From: Weizmannia acidilactici
Lineage (GTDB): Bacteria; Bacillota; Bacilli; Bacillales; Bacillaceae_C
Direction of reading: 5' to 3'
Length of the DNA stretch: 64,000 bases
Assembly (NCBI RefSeq): GCF_008974225.1
Contig: NZ_BKZR01000001.1
Span: 92,305-156,304, forward strand
Part shown: piece by piece, positions 8,706 to 17,435 of the stretch
Layout of the letters: every line of letters begins with the position of its first letter
Position numbering within the stretch: position 1 is the first letter of the stretch
The notes under the pieces: generated by a model
The model's input: the letters and a program-made list of their open reading frames with translations, nothing else
What the model was told of the DNA's origin: nothing
Databases searched by the model: none
Program-made: the position numbers and the translations under genes

Positions 8706-9245
8706 GCATTGAGATAACGTGACATTCGCGAGACTCCAGCGGGAATAGTAAGCCAGGCGAGCCTCCCCGTGCCGGGATAACTAACGAGAGAGAGCTCGCG
8801 GATGCCGCGGAAATCGTGCTAAGCGAATTTCATGCCTAGATATCGTTCTATGATGTAAAAATGTTTCGCTGCCAAATGTCGAGCTTGTGAATAATTTGTC
8901 GATTGAAATATCCTCTCCTGTTCATTGACCAAATATGCCCTTTTCGGTTAAGCTATACATAAGAGAAAGGAACGGACAGTATTTTATGATTGGGCAACAG
9001 CGCCCGTTTGGATAGGTTTTGGGACGGTACAATTGAATAATCGGTGCTAGCTTTTATACGGACGGCCATTGGGCTTTTTTGAAACGGAAGATGGCGCAGA
9101 GCCAGTCGCTTATTTTTTTATGCCGTAAAATAGAGCCGAAAGTGGCGCGGACGAATAAACAGGCCCGGTAATCCTATAATCTATCGGTAATAGAAGATGA
9201 TTCCTGCTCTGCAATTTTTTTGGACAACATGGGAGGAATAGTGAT
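8706..9245. other. Non-coding region between dapA and rnjB
   Basis: About 540 bases without a credible gene on either strand. It contains a Bacillaceae-type palindromic repeat at 8724-8828. The only small reading frame with an ATG on the + strand (near 8986) has nine codons. I see no clear promoter for rnjB. Confidence 0.6.
8724..8828. repeat. Bacillaceae intergenic palindromic repeat (bounded by ATTCGC/GCGAAT)
   Basis: The segment begins with ATTCGCGAGACTCCAGCGGG and ends near CTCGCGGATGCCGCGGAAAT. It has matching termini ATTCGC (8724-8729) and GCGAAT (8823-8828) and an internal GCGAG/CTCGC pair. The GCGAGACTCC-GCGGGAA opening and the GCGGA-GC-CGCGGAAA end resemble the dispersed intergenic element often seen in Bacillus and Geobacillus genomes, from memory. 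Only one clear copy is in this window. Confidence 0.6.
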
Positions 9246-10916
9246 TTGTTTAAAGGAAAAAATGATCCAATAAAGGTTATTCCTTTAGGAGGAATTGGAG
9301 AAGTCGGAAAGAATTTGTATGTGGTGGAAATCGGCCATGATATTTTTGTGCTCGATGCGGGCCTGATGTTTCCGGAGGATGAAATGCTCGGCATTGACAT
9401 CGTCATTCCGGATTTTAGCTATTTACTTGAAAATAAGCACCGCATCAAAGGCATTTTTTTGACGCACGGCCACGAAGATGCCATCGGGGCCCTTCCTTAC
9501 ATCCTGATGAAACTGCATGTGCCTGTTTATGCAACGAAGCTGACCATCGCGCTTGCGAGAGAAAAAGTAAAAGAAGTCAGATTGAAAAAGAATATCCTAT
9601 TTACGGAAGTCGATGCGGACAGCGTCTTGCATTTTGATTCGGCGGATATCCGCTTTTTCAAAACTACGCACAGCATTCCGGATTCTGTCGGGATTTGTAT
9701 TTCAACACCGGAAGGGAATATCGTCTACACGGGCGATTTTAAATTTGACCAGGAAGTTACCGGCCATTACCGTTCGGATATCGGGAAAATGGCGAAAATC
9801 GGCGAAGAGGGTGTGCTGCTTTTGTTGTCAGACAGCACTGAAGCGGAACATCCAGGTTTTACCACCCATGAGTCGGCTGTTGCTGAAGAAATTACAAATG
9901 CTTTCTATGAAGCGAAAGGCAGAATCATTGTAGCCAGCTTTGCTTCAAACTTAATCAGGGTTCAGCAAATCCTGGATGCGGCGCATATCACGGGCCGTAA
10001 AGTCGCTTTTGTAGGAAATTATTTAGAAAAAATATATAAAATTGCTTTAAAATTAGGATATTTAAAAACGCAGACAGAAGACCTCATTATTCCTGTGCAA
10101 GATATTTCGAAATACCGTGATGATGAGCTCGCGATATTGACGACGGGCAGCCAGGGCGAGCCGTTTTTGGTACTGCAGAAAATGGCGAAGAAAGCCCATA
10201 AGCAGATTAACATCCAAAAAGGGGATACCGTATTATTGGCGACAACACCTTCCCCGGGATTGGAACTATTTATGACAAAAACGATTGATATGCTGTACCG
10301 CGCCGGCGCCGAAGTTTACTCGAGCAAACGGAAAATCCATGTGACAGGGCACGGCTGCCAGGAAGATTTAAAACTGATGCTGAATCTGATGAAGCCGAAA
10401 TTTTTTGTGCCGATCCAGGGGGAATACAGAAGCTTGTACGCCCATGCAAAACTGGCGCATCAAATCGGCATTCCGAAAGAATCAGTCATGATTTCAAGCA
10501 ATGGTGAAGTGCTGGAATATAAGCACGGAAAATTTTCGGCCAGCGGGCGGGTTGCTTCTGGCAATATTTTAATTGACGGGATCGGCGTCGGCGATGTCGG
10601 CAATATTGTGCTGCGCGATCGCCGCTTATTGTCCCAGGACGGCATTTTAATAGTCGTCGTCACACTTGATAATAAACATAAAAAAATTGCCGCCGGGCCT
10701 GAAATTATTTCGCGCGGGTTTGTATATGTACGCGAATCCGAGAAATTAATCAGCGACTCGGCAAGCCTCGTAAAAGAAGTGGTGGAACAAAATACATCCA
10801 AAGATTCGTTTGACTGGACGAGTATTAAACAGGATATCCGCGACCATCTCAGCTCATTTTTGTACGAACAAACGAAAAGGCGCCCGATGATTTTGCCGAT
10901 TATTATGGAAGTCTGA
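9246..10916 (+). CDS. rnjB: Ribonuclease J (RnjB-type)
   Basis: 556 aa from a TTG start with GGGAGGAATAG upstream. It is a metallo-beta-lactamase/beta-CASP RNase with endonuclease and 5' exonuclease families behind it. The metal-binding motif reads THGHEDAIG near residue 75, followed by TTHSIPDSVG and VYTGDFKFD. The beta-CASP part (residues about 200-400) includes VASFASNLIR and GSQGEP. The C-terminal end RRPMILPIIMEV is typical. Position after dapA and before tepA identifies it as the B. subtilis rnjB (ymfA) orthologue rather than rnjA. The metal ligands look intact. Confidence 0.93.
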   Translation: MFKGKNDPIKVIPLGGIGEVGKNLYVVEIGHDIFVLDAGLMFPEDEMLGIDIVIPDFSYLLENKHRIKGIFLTHGHEDAIGALPYILMKLHVPVYATKLTIALAREKVKEVRLKKNILFTEVDADSVLHFDSADIRFFKTTHSIPDSVGICISTPEGNIVYTGDFKFDQEVTGHYRSDIGKMAKIGEEGVLLLLSDSTEAEHPGFTTHESAVAEEITNAFYEAKGRIIVASFASNLIRVQQILDAAHITGRKVAFVGNYLEKIYKIALKLGYLKTQTEDLIIPVQDISKYRDDELAILTTGSQGEPFLVLQKMAKKAHKQINIQKGDTVLLATTPSPGLELFMTKTIDMLYRAGAEVYSSKRKIHVTGHGCQEDLKLMLNLMKPKFFVPIQGEYRSLYAHAKLAHQIGIPKESVMISSNGEVLEYKHGKFSASGRVASGNILIDGIGVGDVGNIVLRDRRLLSQDGILIVVVTLDNKHKKIAAGPEIISRGFVYVRESEKLISDSASLVKEVVEQNTSKDSFDWTSIKQDIRDHLSSFLYEQTKRRPMILPIIMEV

Positions 10917-10923
10917 AGGGCCG

Positions 10924-10959
10924 GCCCCGCTTTCAAGAAACCGATGCGGGGCTGTTTTG
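10924..10959 (+). terminator. Terminator after rnjB
   Basis: Perfect 7-bp stem GCCCCGC/GCGGGGC with a 15-base loop, followed by TGTTTTGTT. Confidence 0.8.
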
Positions 10960-11041
10960 TTGAATGAAAATGCTTCAGAAGCAAATAATAAGGCGGAAAG
11001 GCGTTTATGCCCTTACATTAATAATTAAAGGGGTTAAAAAA

Positions 11042-11776
11042 ATGAGCGATGAGCAATTGCCGAATAAAGAAGAACGGAAAGAAGAAAACCAATCTTCCAC
11101 GCTTGTTGAAAAAATCCAGCAGCTCGGCCAGACAAATGTTCCGCAGCTGCCGCAGGATTCTAATATCCACTGCCTGACCATTGTCGGCCAGATTGAAGGG
11201 CATCTGCAGCTTCCGCCCCAAAATAAAACGACAAAATATGAACACATCATTCCCCAGCTTGTAGCCATTGAACAAAACCCGAAAATTGAAGGGCTTTTGG
11301 TGATCCTCAATACAGTTGGTGGGGATGTGGAAGCAGGGCTGGCGATTTCCGAAATGCTCGCTTCCATGTCGAAACCGACTGTATCCATCGTGCTGGGCGG
11401 TGGGCATTCGATCGGCGTCCCGATCGCCGTATCGTGCCGGTATTCTTTCATCGCGGAAACCGCCACGATGACCATTCACCCGATCCGGCTGACCGGCCTT
11501 GTCATCGGTGTTCCGCAAACATTCGAATATTTGGATAAAATGCAGGAAAGGGTCATTAAGTTTGTCACGCGTCATTCAAAAGTGGACGAAGAAGTTTTTA
11601 AAGATTTAATGTTTGCAAAAGGAAACCTGACAAGGGATATTGGAACGAATATTGTCGGCCAGGAGGCGGTCAAGTACGGGCTGATTGATGAAGTGGGCGG
11701 CATCGGCAAAGCTTTGGAAAAATTAAACAGCCTCATTGAAACAATGCGGAACAAAAAAGAGGGGCTGATCCAATGA
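11042..11776 (+). CDS. tepA: ClpP-like translocation-enhancing protease TepA
   Basis: 244 aa from the ATG at 11042, preceded by AAGGGG; in-frame starts further upstream lie in the previous terminator. A charged N-terminal tail of about 45 residues precedes a ClpP/crotonase-like domain (LLVILNTVGGDVEAGLAI, then VLGGGHSIGVPIAVS with the likely nucleophile serine, and TMTIHPIRLTG). B. subtilis TepA (YmfB) is linked to protein secretion and germination peptidase activity. It overlaps ylzJ by four bases. Confidence 0.93.
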   Translation: MSDEQLPNKEERKEENQSSTLVEKIQQLGQTNVPQLPQDSNIHCLTIVGQIEGHLQLPPQNKTTKYEHIIPQLVAIEQNPKIEGLLVILNTVGGDVEAGLAISEMLASMSKPTVSIVLGGGHSIGVPIAVSCRYSFIAETATMTIHPIRLTGLVIGVPQTFEYLDKMQERVIKFVTRHSKVDEEVFKDLMFAKGNLTRDIGTNIVGQEAVKYGLIDEVGGIGKALEKLNSLIETMRNKKEGLIQ

Positions 11777-11985
11777 TTCTCCATACGATGATGCCACATG
11801 AACTCATGTTTCCGGAAGAAGCGGGCTTTAGCCATTTTGAAACGTTAAATGTCCAAGGCGTTCCGGTTTTGGCCGAGCAGCTGGATGAAGGGTACCGGAT
11901 TGTCAGAATCCTCAGCACGAATCCGTATGATTTCCTGCGGCCGGGATTGGCCCCTGGAAATGTGGTCCGGCATGCTGGGTTTTAA
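11773..11985 (+). CDS. ylzJ: YlzJ-like small protein
   Basis: 70 aa. It starts at an ATGA overlap with the tepA stop, so the two are translationally coupled. No domain or membrane segment is apparent. The LSTNPYDFLRPGLAPG segment near the C terminus is characteristic of YlzJ. Function is unknown. Conserved position between tepA and spoIIIE is the main support. Confidence 0.88.
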   Translation: MILHTMMPHELMFPEEAGFSHFETLNVQGVPVLAEQLDEGYRIVRILSTNPYDFLRPGLAPGNVVRHAGF

Positions 11986-12005
11986 AACAAAACTGATATG
12001 GGATA

Positions 12006-12014
12006 TGCTATAAT
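12006..12014 (+). promoter_or_regulatory. Extended -10 promoter of spoIIIE
   Basis: TGCTATAAT is a perfect extended -10. Transcription would start near 12021, immediately before the hairpin at 12025-12050, leaving a leader of about 90 bases before spoIIIE. Confidence 0.65.
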
Positions 12015-12024
12015 ATGTACAAGA

Positions 12025-12050
12025 AAAGCAGCCGCCATTGGCTGCTTTCT
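12025..12050 (+). terminator. Hairpin/terminator between ylzJ and spoIIIE
   Basis: AAGCAGCC pairs perfectly with GGCTGCTT around a 6-base loop and is followed by TCTTACC. The weak T run suggests a partial terminator for the rnjB-tepA-ylzJ side, or a 5' stabilising hairpin of the spoIIIE mRNA. Confidence 0.6.
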
Positions 12051-12113
12051 TACCATAGGTATCCGGGTATTTTTTTACGGAAAAATTTCGTTTGACTTGT
12101 TGAAGGTGATGAA

Positions 12114-14474
12114 ATGGCAAAAAAGAAGAGGCGCAGAAGGAAAAAAGCGGCTGAACAAATAAAAATAGATTTAAAGTTTGAGTTAATCGGTCTCATTATC
12201 TTCGTGCTGGGCATTTTTACGCTGTATGACATCGGCAAAACAGGGACCACTTTCATCCTGTTGTTCCGCTTTTTTTTCGGCCAGCTGTACTGGATTGCCG
12301 TTTGCGGCCTGATGGTTCTTTCCGGTTATTTGATGATTAAAAGGGAGTGGCCGAAATTTTTCTGCGTCCGCATAACCGGGTTTTATCTATTATTTGCCGG
12401 CACCCTCCTTTATTTTCACGTGCGGCTCATCGAAGCTTTAGCCAATGCGCATGAATTATCCGGAAACAGTGTGATCATGAATACGCTCGGCATATGGCAT
12501 AAAGATGAACAAGTTTGGTGGCAAATTGTGCTCGGGAGGGATGTGCACGGCAATCTCTTCGGCACCCGGCTTGGCGGCGGCATGACGGGCGCGGTTTTAT
12601 ACGCGGCATCGCATTTTTTATTCGATGCACTCGGGACAAAAATCCTCTGTGTTGTGCTTGTAATGATTGCCTTCATGTTCTTGACCGGCAAACCGCTCAG
12701 CCCGTTATTGGAAAAATCGCTGGAAAATCTCTATGCATTTTTCAGGAAACAATGGGCACAATCTAAAGAGGAATTTTCAAATTGGAAGGATGGAAAAAGG
12801 AAAAAGAAAGAGAAAAAGCGGCAGAAAGAGCAGGCGCAGCAAAGCGGTTCTGTCCCTTCCAAAATACAAGAGGGAGGAAACGGGCAGCAGGCTGCGGTCA
12901 TTGAAGAAACCCCCCCGCCGATTATTTCAAGTTTTACGGAACAATATGAAGGGGAAACCGGGCAGCCGGATCAGCAGGTTCATGAAGCGCCTATTGAAGA
13001 AACGGATGAGGATCATTCCCCTCCTATAAAGTTTACGGAATATGAAAATGAAGACTACCAATTGCCGCCTATTACGTTATTAAAAAGGCCGCGGGCTGCG
13101 GACCAAAGCAGCGAGTATAAAGCCATCCATGCAAACGCGGCAAAACTTGAGCGAACGTTCCAAAGCTTCGGGGTAAAAGCGCGTGTCACACAGGTACATT
13201 TGGGTCCTGCCGTTACAAAATACGAAGTGCATCCAGATGTGGGTGTAAAAGTAAGCAAAATTGTCAGCCTGAGCGACGATATCGCTTTGGCCCTTGCTGC
13301 AAAAGATATCCGCATGGAAGCGCCGATCCCTGGGAAATCGGCGATCGGGATCGAAGTGCCGAACAGGGAAGTTGCCGTCGTGTCGTTAAGGGAAGTGCTA
13401 GAAGGAAAAGAAAACAATCCGGCATTAAAACTTCAAATTGCTTTAGGGCGCGACATCACGGGACAGGCGGTTTTGGCCGAATTGAACAAAATGCCCCACC
13501 TGCTTGTTGCGGGCGCTACAGGAAGCGGGAAAAGCGTGTGCATCAACGGCATTATTACCAGCATTTTAATGCGTGCCAAACCGCATGAAGTAAAGCTGAT
13601 GATGATTGACCCGAAGATGGTGGAGCTGAATGTATACAACGGCGTCCCGCATTTGCTGGCGCCTGTTGTCACGAACCCGAAACGGGCTTCCCAGGCGCTG
13701 AAGAAAGTCGTCAATGAAATGGAGCGCAGGTATGAGCTGTTTTCGCATACAGGAACGCGCAATATTGAAGGGTACAACGACCATATGAAAAAAATCAATA
13801 TCGAAACCGGGGACAAGCAGCCGCTTCTGCCATATATCGTCGTGATTATTGACGAACTGGCCGACTTGATGATGGTGGCATCAGGCGATGTCGAAGACTC
13901 GATCACAAGACTGTCACAAATGGCGCGGGCTGCCGGCATCCATCTCATTATTGCAACCCAGCGGCCGTCCGTTGACGTCATTACTGGCGTCATCAAAGCC
14001 AATATTCCGTCCAGGATTGCCTTTGCGGTTTCATCAGCAACTGACTCGAGGACGATTTTGGATATGGGCGGTGCCGAAAAACTGCTCGGAAGGGGCGATA
14101 TGCTTTTCCTCCCGGTGGGCGCTTCCAAGCCGATCCGCGTGCAGGGCGCATTCCTTTCCGACGAGGAAGTTGAAGAGGTCGTTGATTTTGTTATATCCCA
14201 ACAAAAAGCCCAGTACCAGGAAGAAATGATTCCGGAAGAGAACCAGGATCAGCCGGATGATTTTGAAGATGAGCTGTATGATGATGCCGTCCTCTTAATC
14301 TCGGAAATGCAGACCGCATCCGTTTCTATGCTGCAAAGGCGTTTCCGGATCGGCTATACAAGGGCGGCAAGGCTGATCGATGCGATGGAAGCGAGAGGTG
14401 TAGTCGGGCCGTATGAAGGGAGCAAACCACGTGCCGTTTTAATCCCAAAACCGTCGGAAGAACAAAGCTCGTGA
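12114..14474 (+). CDS. spoIIIE: DNA translocase SpoIIIE/FtsK
   Basis: 786 aa, against 787 in B. subtilis. A very basic N terminus is followed by four predicted membrane segments (residues about 20-175), then a charged Pro/Gln/Glu-rich linker (about 230-330). The FtsK motor has Walker A GATGSGKS at residues 466-473 and Walker B VVIIDELADLMM. The C-terminal gamma winged helix (ISEMQTASVSMLQRRFRIGY) recognises orienting DNA sequences. It pumps the chromosome into the forespore through the septum. Confidence 0.97.
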   Translation: MAKKKRRRRKKAAEQIKIDLKFELIGLIIFVLGIFTLYDIGKTGTTFILLFRFFFGQLYWIAVCGLMVLSGYLMIKREWPKFFCVRITGFYLLFAGTLLYFHVRLIEALANAHELSGNSVIMNTLGIWHKDEQVWWQIVLGRDVHGNLFGTRLGGGMTGAVLYAASHFLFDALGTKILCVVLVMIAFMFLTGKPLSPLLEKSLENLYAFFRKQWAQSKEEFSNWKDGKRKKKEKKRQKEQAQQSGSVPSKIQEGGNGQQAAVIEETPPPIISSFTEQYEGETGQPDQQVHEAPIEETDEDHSPPIKFTEYENEDYQLPPITLLKRPRAADQSSEYKAIHANAAKLERTFQSFGVKARVTQVHLGPAVTKYEVHPDVGVKVSKIVSLSDDIALALAAKDIRMEAPIPGKSAIGIEVPNREVAVVSLREVLEGKENNPALKLQIALGRDITGQAVLAELNKMPHLLVAGATGSGKSVCINGIITSILMRAKPHEVKLMMIDPKMVELNVYNGVPHLLAPVVTNPKRASQALKKVVNEMERRYELFSHTGTRNIEGYNDHMKKINIETGDKQPLLPYIVVIIDELADLMMVASGDVEDSITRLSQMARAAGIHLIIATQRPSVDVITGVIKANIPSRIAFAVSSATDSRTILDMGGAEKLLGRGDMLFLPVGASKPIRVQGAFLSDEEVEEVVDFVISQQKAQYQEEMIPEENQDQPDDFEDELYDDAVLLISEMQTASVSMLQRRFRIGYTRAARLIDAMEARGVVGPYEGSKPRAVLIPKPSEEQSS

Positions 14475-14659
14475 TGCATTTTATTCCCTATCCGGACGCT
14501 ATCCGAATGATAAAAAGGCAGCGTGACTTTTTTCGACAAAAAAACAAATTTATGTTTATTTCACCAATAAAAAATGATATATTAATTTCGTTAAGTAGGA
14601 TAACGGGAAGAAAAGCTTACGCAGTTATCCGCAAAAAATTATCCCAGGGGGGGACTCAA

Positions 14660-15724
14660 GTGAAAACGCGCAAATTTGGTTTAGCTCTCGCTATCGTACT
14701 GGCAGTAGGGACGCTTCTCGCTGCGTGCGGTTCGAACAGCGGCAATTCAGGCAGCGGAAATAAGGACAAGTTCACCGTTGCCCTGGTAACAGACACGGGC
14801 GGCATTGACGACCGTTCTTTTAACCAGTCTGCATGGGAAGGCCTTCAGCAATTCGGCAAGGATAACAACATGACGCAAGGGAAAAACGGTTACGACTATC
14901 TGCAATCCAAATCGGATGCGGATTACACGACGAACTTAAACACAGCGGTCCGTAACGGTTTTGACCTTGTTTACGGGGTTGGCTATAAACTCCAGCCTGC
15001 GATTGAAAAAATTGCCGATCAGCGCAAAAATACAAATTTTGCGATTATCGACAGTGTTATCACCGGCAAGAAAAATGTTGCAAGCATTACATTTAAAGAG
15101 GAAGAAGGCTCTTTCCTTGTCGGGGTTGTGGCCGGCATGGCGACAAAATCCAATAAGATCGGATTTATCGGCGGTACTGACAGCGACTTGATCAATAAGT
15201 TTGCAGCGGGCTTCAAAGCCGGCGTAAAAGCCGCCAATCCAAAAGCGGACGTGCAAATCCAGTATGTCGGTTCTTTTGATGATGCCAGCAAAGGGCAATC
15301 GATTGCTTCCGCGATGTATAAATCCGGCGTCGATGTCATTTACCATGCAGCCGGCGGAAGTGGCAAAGGCGTATTCACAGAAGCAAAAAACATTAAGCAG
15401 GACGATCCGAGCAAAAATGTCTGGGTCATCGGCGTTGACCGTGACCAGGCTGACGAAGGCCAGGTTACAGTGAAAGGCAAAGATTACAATGTAACGTTGA
15501 CCTCGATGGTAAAACGAGTAGATAAAGCCGTGATCGATTTATCGACAAAGGCGAAAAACGGTAAATTCCCTGGCGGAAAAACAATTGTCTACGGTTTGAA
15601 AGAAGATGGTGTTGGTATTGCGCCGACACAGGACAATTTGACGCCTGAAATGAAAGCCGCAGTAAAAAAATGGACACAAAAAATCATTAATGGGGATGTT
15701 ACCATTCCATCCAAATTAAAATAA
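14660..15724 (+). CDS. nupN: BMP family nucleoside-binding lipoprotein (NupN-like)
   Basis: 354 aa from a GTG at 14660 with AGGGGGGG upstream. The longer in-frame extension to 14471 is not supported. A lipoprotein signal peptide ends in LLAAC, with the lipidated cysteine at residue 23, followed by a Gly/Ser/Asn-rich linker. The BMP/PnrA-like binding domain starts with FTVALVTDTGGIDDRSFNQ. B. subtilis NupN (YufN) binds guanosine, and the downstream ATPase and two permeases complete the same importer type. Here the cluster sits after spoIIIE, not near mrp as in B. subtilis. Confidence 0.92.
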   Translation: MKTRKFGLALAIVLAVGTLLAACGSNSGNSGSGNKDKFTVALVTDTGGIDDRSFNQSAWEGLQQFGKDNNMTQGKNGYDYLQSKSDADYTTNLNTAVRNGFDLVYGVGYKLQPAIEKIADQRKNTNFAIIDSVITGKKNVASITFKEEEGSFLVGVVAGMATKSNKIGFIGGTDSDLINKFAAGFKAGVKAANPKADVQIQYVGSFDDASKGQSIASAMYKSGVDVIYHAAGGSGKGVFTEAKNIKQDDPSKNVWVIGVDRDQADEGQVTVKGKDYNVTLTSMVKRVDKAVIDLSTKAKNGKFPGGKTIVYGLKEDGVGIAPTQDNLTPEMKAAVKKWTQKIINGDVTIPSKLK

Positions 15725-15740
15725 TTTTGCTAAGCCCACG

Positions 15741-15764
15741 GGACCGGTTTAATAACCGGTCCTG
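15741..15764 (+). terminator. Intra-operon hairpin between nupN and nupO
   Basis: Perfect 9-bp stem GGACCGGTT/AACCGGTCC with loop TAAT, followed by TGTATTAAAAA rather than a T run. Such hairpins after a binding-protein gene commonly stabilise its mRNA or partly terminate, giving more binding protein than ATPase. Confidence 0.75.
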
Positions 15765-15899
15765 TATTAAAAAATTTAGTAAAATTAAAAATAATCACAT
15801 TTTATCTGCATATCAAGGATTGATTCCCCCGCAACAATTACCTTGCCGCAGCAACCTTGCTGCCATTCTTTGTACAACCCAAATAAGGAGTGATAAAGG

Positions 15900-17435
15900 G
15901 TGGATTACGTAATAGAAATGCTTCATATTCGCAAAGAGTTCCCCGGAATTGTTGCGAACGATGACATCACCCTCCAGTTGAAAAAGGGAGAAATCCATGC
16001 ACTGCTTGGAGAAAACGGTGCCGGGAAGTCGACATTAATGAATGTGCTTTTCGGTCTTTACCAGCCTGAAAAAGGCGAAATTCGTGTGAACGGAAAAAAA
16101 GTGGAAATCACTGACCCGAATGTGGCCAATGACCTTGGGATCGGGATGGTGCACCAGCATTTTATGCTCATTGACAAGTTTTCGGTTACCGAAAATATTA
16201 TCCTCGGTAAAGAACCGAGAAAAAAAGGCGTAATTGACATCAAAAAAGCAGAACAGCAAGTGCGGGAAATTTCAGACCGTTACGGGCTGAAAGTGGATCC
16301 CCGTGCAAAAATATCCGATATATCCGTCGGCATGCAGCAACGCGTAGAAATTTTAAAAACGCTGTACCGAGGCGCCGATATTATTATCTTTGATGAACCG
16401 ACGGCCGTGTTGACGCCGCAGGAAATCCGTGAATTGATCGGGATCATGAAGACGTTGATCAAAGAAGGGAAATCCATTATTTTAATTACCCATAAATTGA
16501 AAGAGATCATGGAAGTATGCGACCGCGTCACGGTGATCCGCAAAGGGAAAGGAATTGCCACATTAAATGTAAAAGATACGAATCCCCAGGAGCTGGCGCA
16601 TTTAATGGTCGGACGTGATGTTATTTTTACGACAGAGAAAACAGAAGGCCATCCGAAACAAGCTGTGTTAGAGATTGAAAATTTGCATGTGAAAGATTCG
16701 CGCGGCGTTGAAGCTGTAAAAGGTTTAAACCTGCAGGTAAGAGCCGGTGAAATTGTCGGCATTGCGGGTGTCGACGGAAACGGGCAATCGGAGCTCATTG
16801 AAGCAATCACAGGCCTGAAGAAAGCGGAAAGCGGCGTGATCCGGCTGAACGGCAAGGATATTACAAATTTACGGCCACGGAAAGTAACAGAAGCCGGCGT
16901 CGGCCACATTCCTGAAGACAGGCATAAATACGGGCTTGTCCTCGACTTTACAATCGGGGAAAACATGGTGCTGCAAACGTATTACAAAATGCCGGTATCA
17001 AATAAAGGGATTTTAAATTATAAAGAAATTTACAAAAAAGCGAAGTCCATTATTTCTGAATTTGATGTACGGACACCGAGTGAATATACAAAAGTCCGGG
17101 CCCTTTCAGGCGGGAACCAGCAGAAAGCTATCATCGGACGTGAAATTGACCGTGACCCGGATCTTTTGATTGCGGCCCAGCCGACTCGCGGGCTGGATGT
17201 CGGGGCGATCGAGTTTATTCATAAACGGCTGGTCGAGCAGAGGGACCATGGAAAAGCCGTATTGCTTGTGTCGTTTGAACTGGATGAAATCATGAACCTT
17301 AGTGACCGGATTGCAGTGATATATGAAGGTGCCTTTATCGATATTGTGGATCCGAAGAAAACGACAGAACAGGAGTTGGGGCTCCTGATGGCGGGGCACA
17401 GAAAAGAAAAAGTAGGTGAACAATCCAATGTCTAA
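15900..17435 (+). CDS. nupO: Nucleoside ABC transporter ATP-binding protein (NupO-like)
   Basis: 511 aa from GTG 15900, with AAGGAG upstream. It has two ABC domains in tandem. Domain one has Walker A GENGAGKST near residue 40, signature SVGMQQRVEI and Walker B IIIFDEPT. Domain two has the degenerate P-loop GVDGNGQSEL, signature ALSGGNQQKA and AAQPTRGLDVG. This is the typical arrangement of sugar/nucleoside (RbsA/BMP-type) importers. It overlaps nupP by eight bases. Confidence 0.94.
   Translation: MDYVIEMLHIRKEFPGIVANDDITLQLKKGEIHALLGENGAGKSTLMNVLFGLYQPEKGEIRVNGKKVEITDPNVANDLGIGMVHQHFMLIDKFSVTENIILGKEPRKKGVIDIKKAEQQVREISDRYGLKVDPRAKISDISVGMQQRVEILKTLYRGADIIIFDEPTAVLTPQEIRELIGIMKTLIKEGKSIILITHKLKEIMEVCDRVTVIRKGKGIATLNVKDTNPQELAHLMVGRDVIFTTEKTEGHPKQAVLEIENLHVKDSRGVEAVKGLNLQVRAGEIVGIAGVDGNGQSELIEAITGLKKAESGVIRLNGKDITNLRPRKVTEAGVGHIPEDRHKYGLVLDFTIGENMVLQTYYKMPVSNKGILNYKEIYKKAKSIISEFDVRTPSEYTKVRALSGGNQQKAIIGREIDRDPDLLIAAQPTRGLDVGAIEFIHKRLVEQRDHGKAVLLVSFELDEIMNLSDRIAVIYEGAFIDIVDPKKTTEQELGLLMAGHRKEKVGEQSNV

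Noticed and set aside
15725..15899. Small + strand ORF at 15727-15912 between nupN and nupO
   Set aside because: It spans the intra-operon hairpin and has no ribosome binding site.
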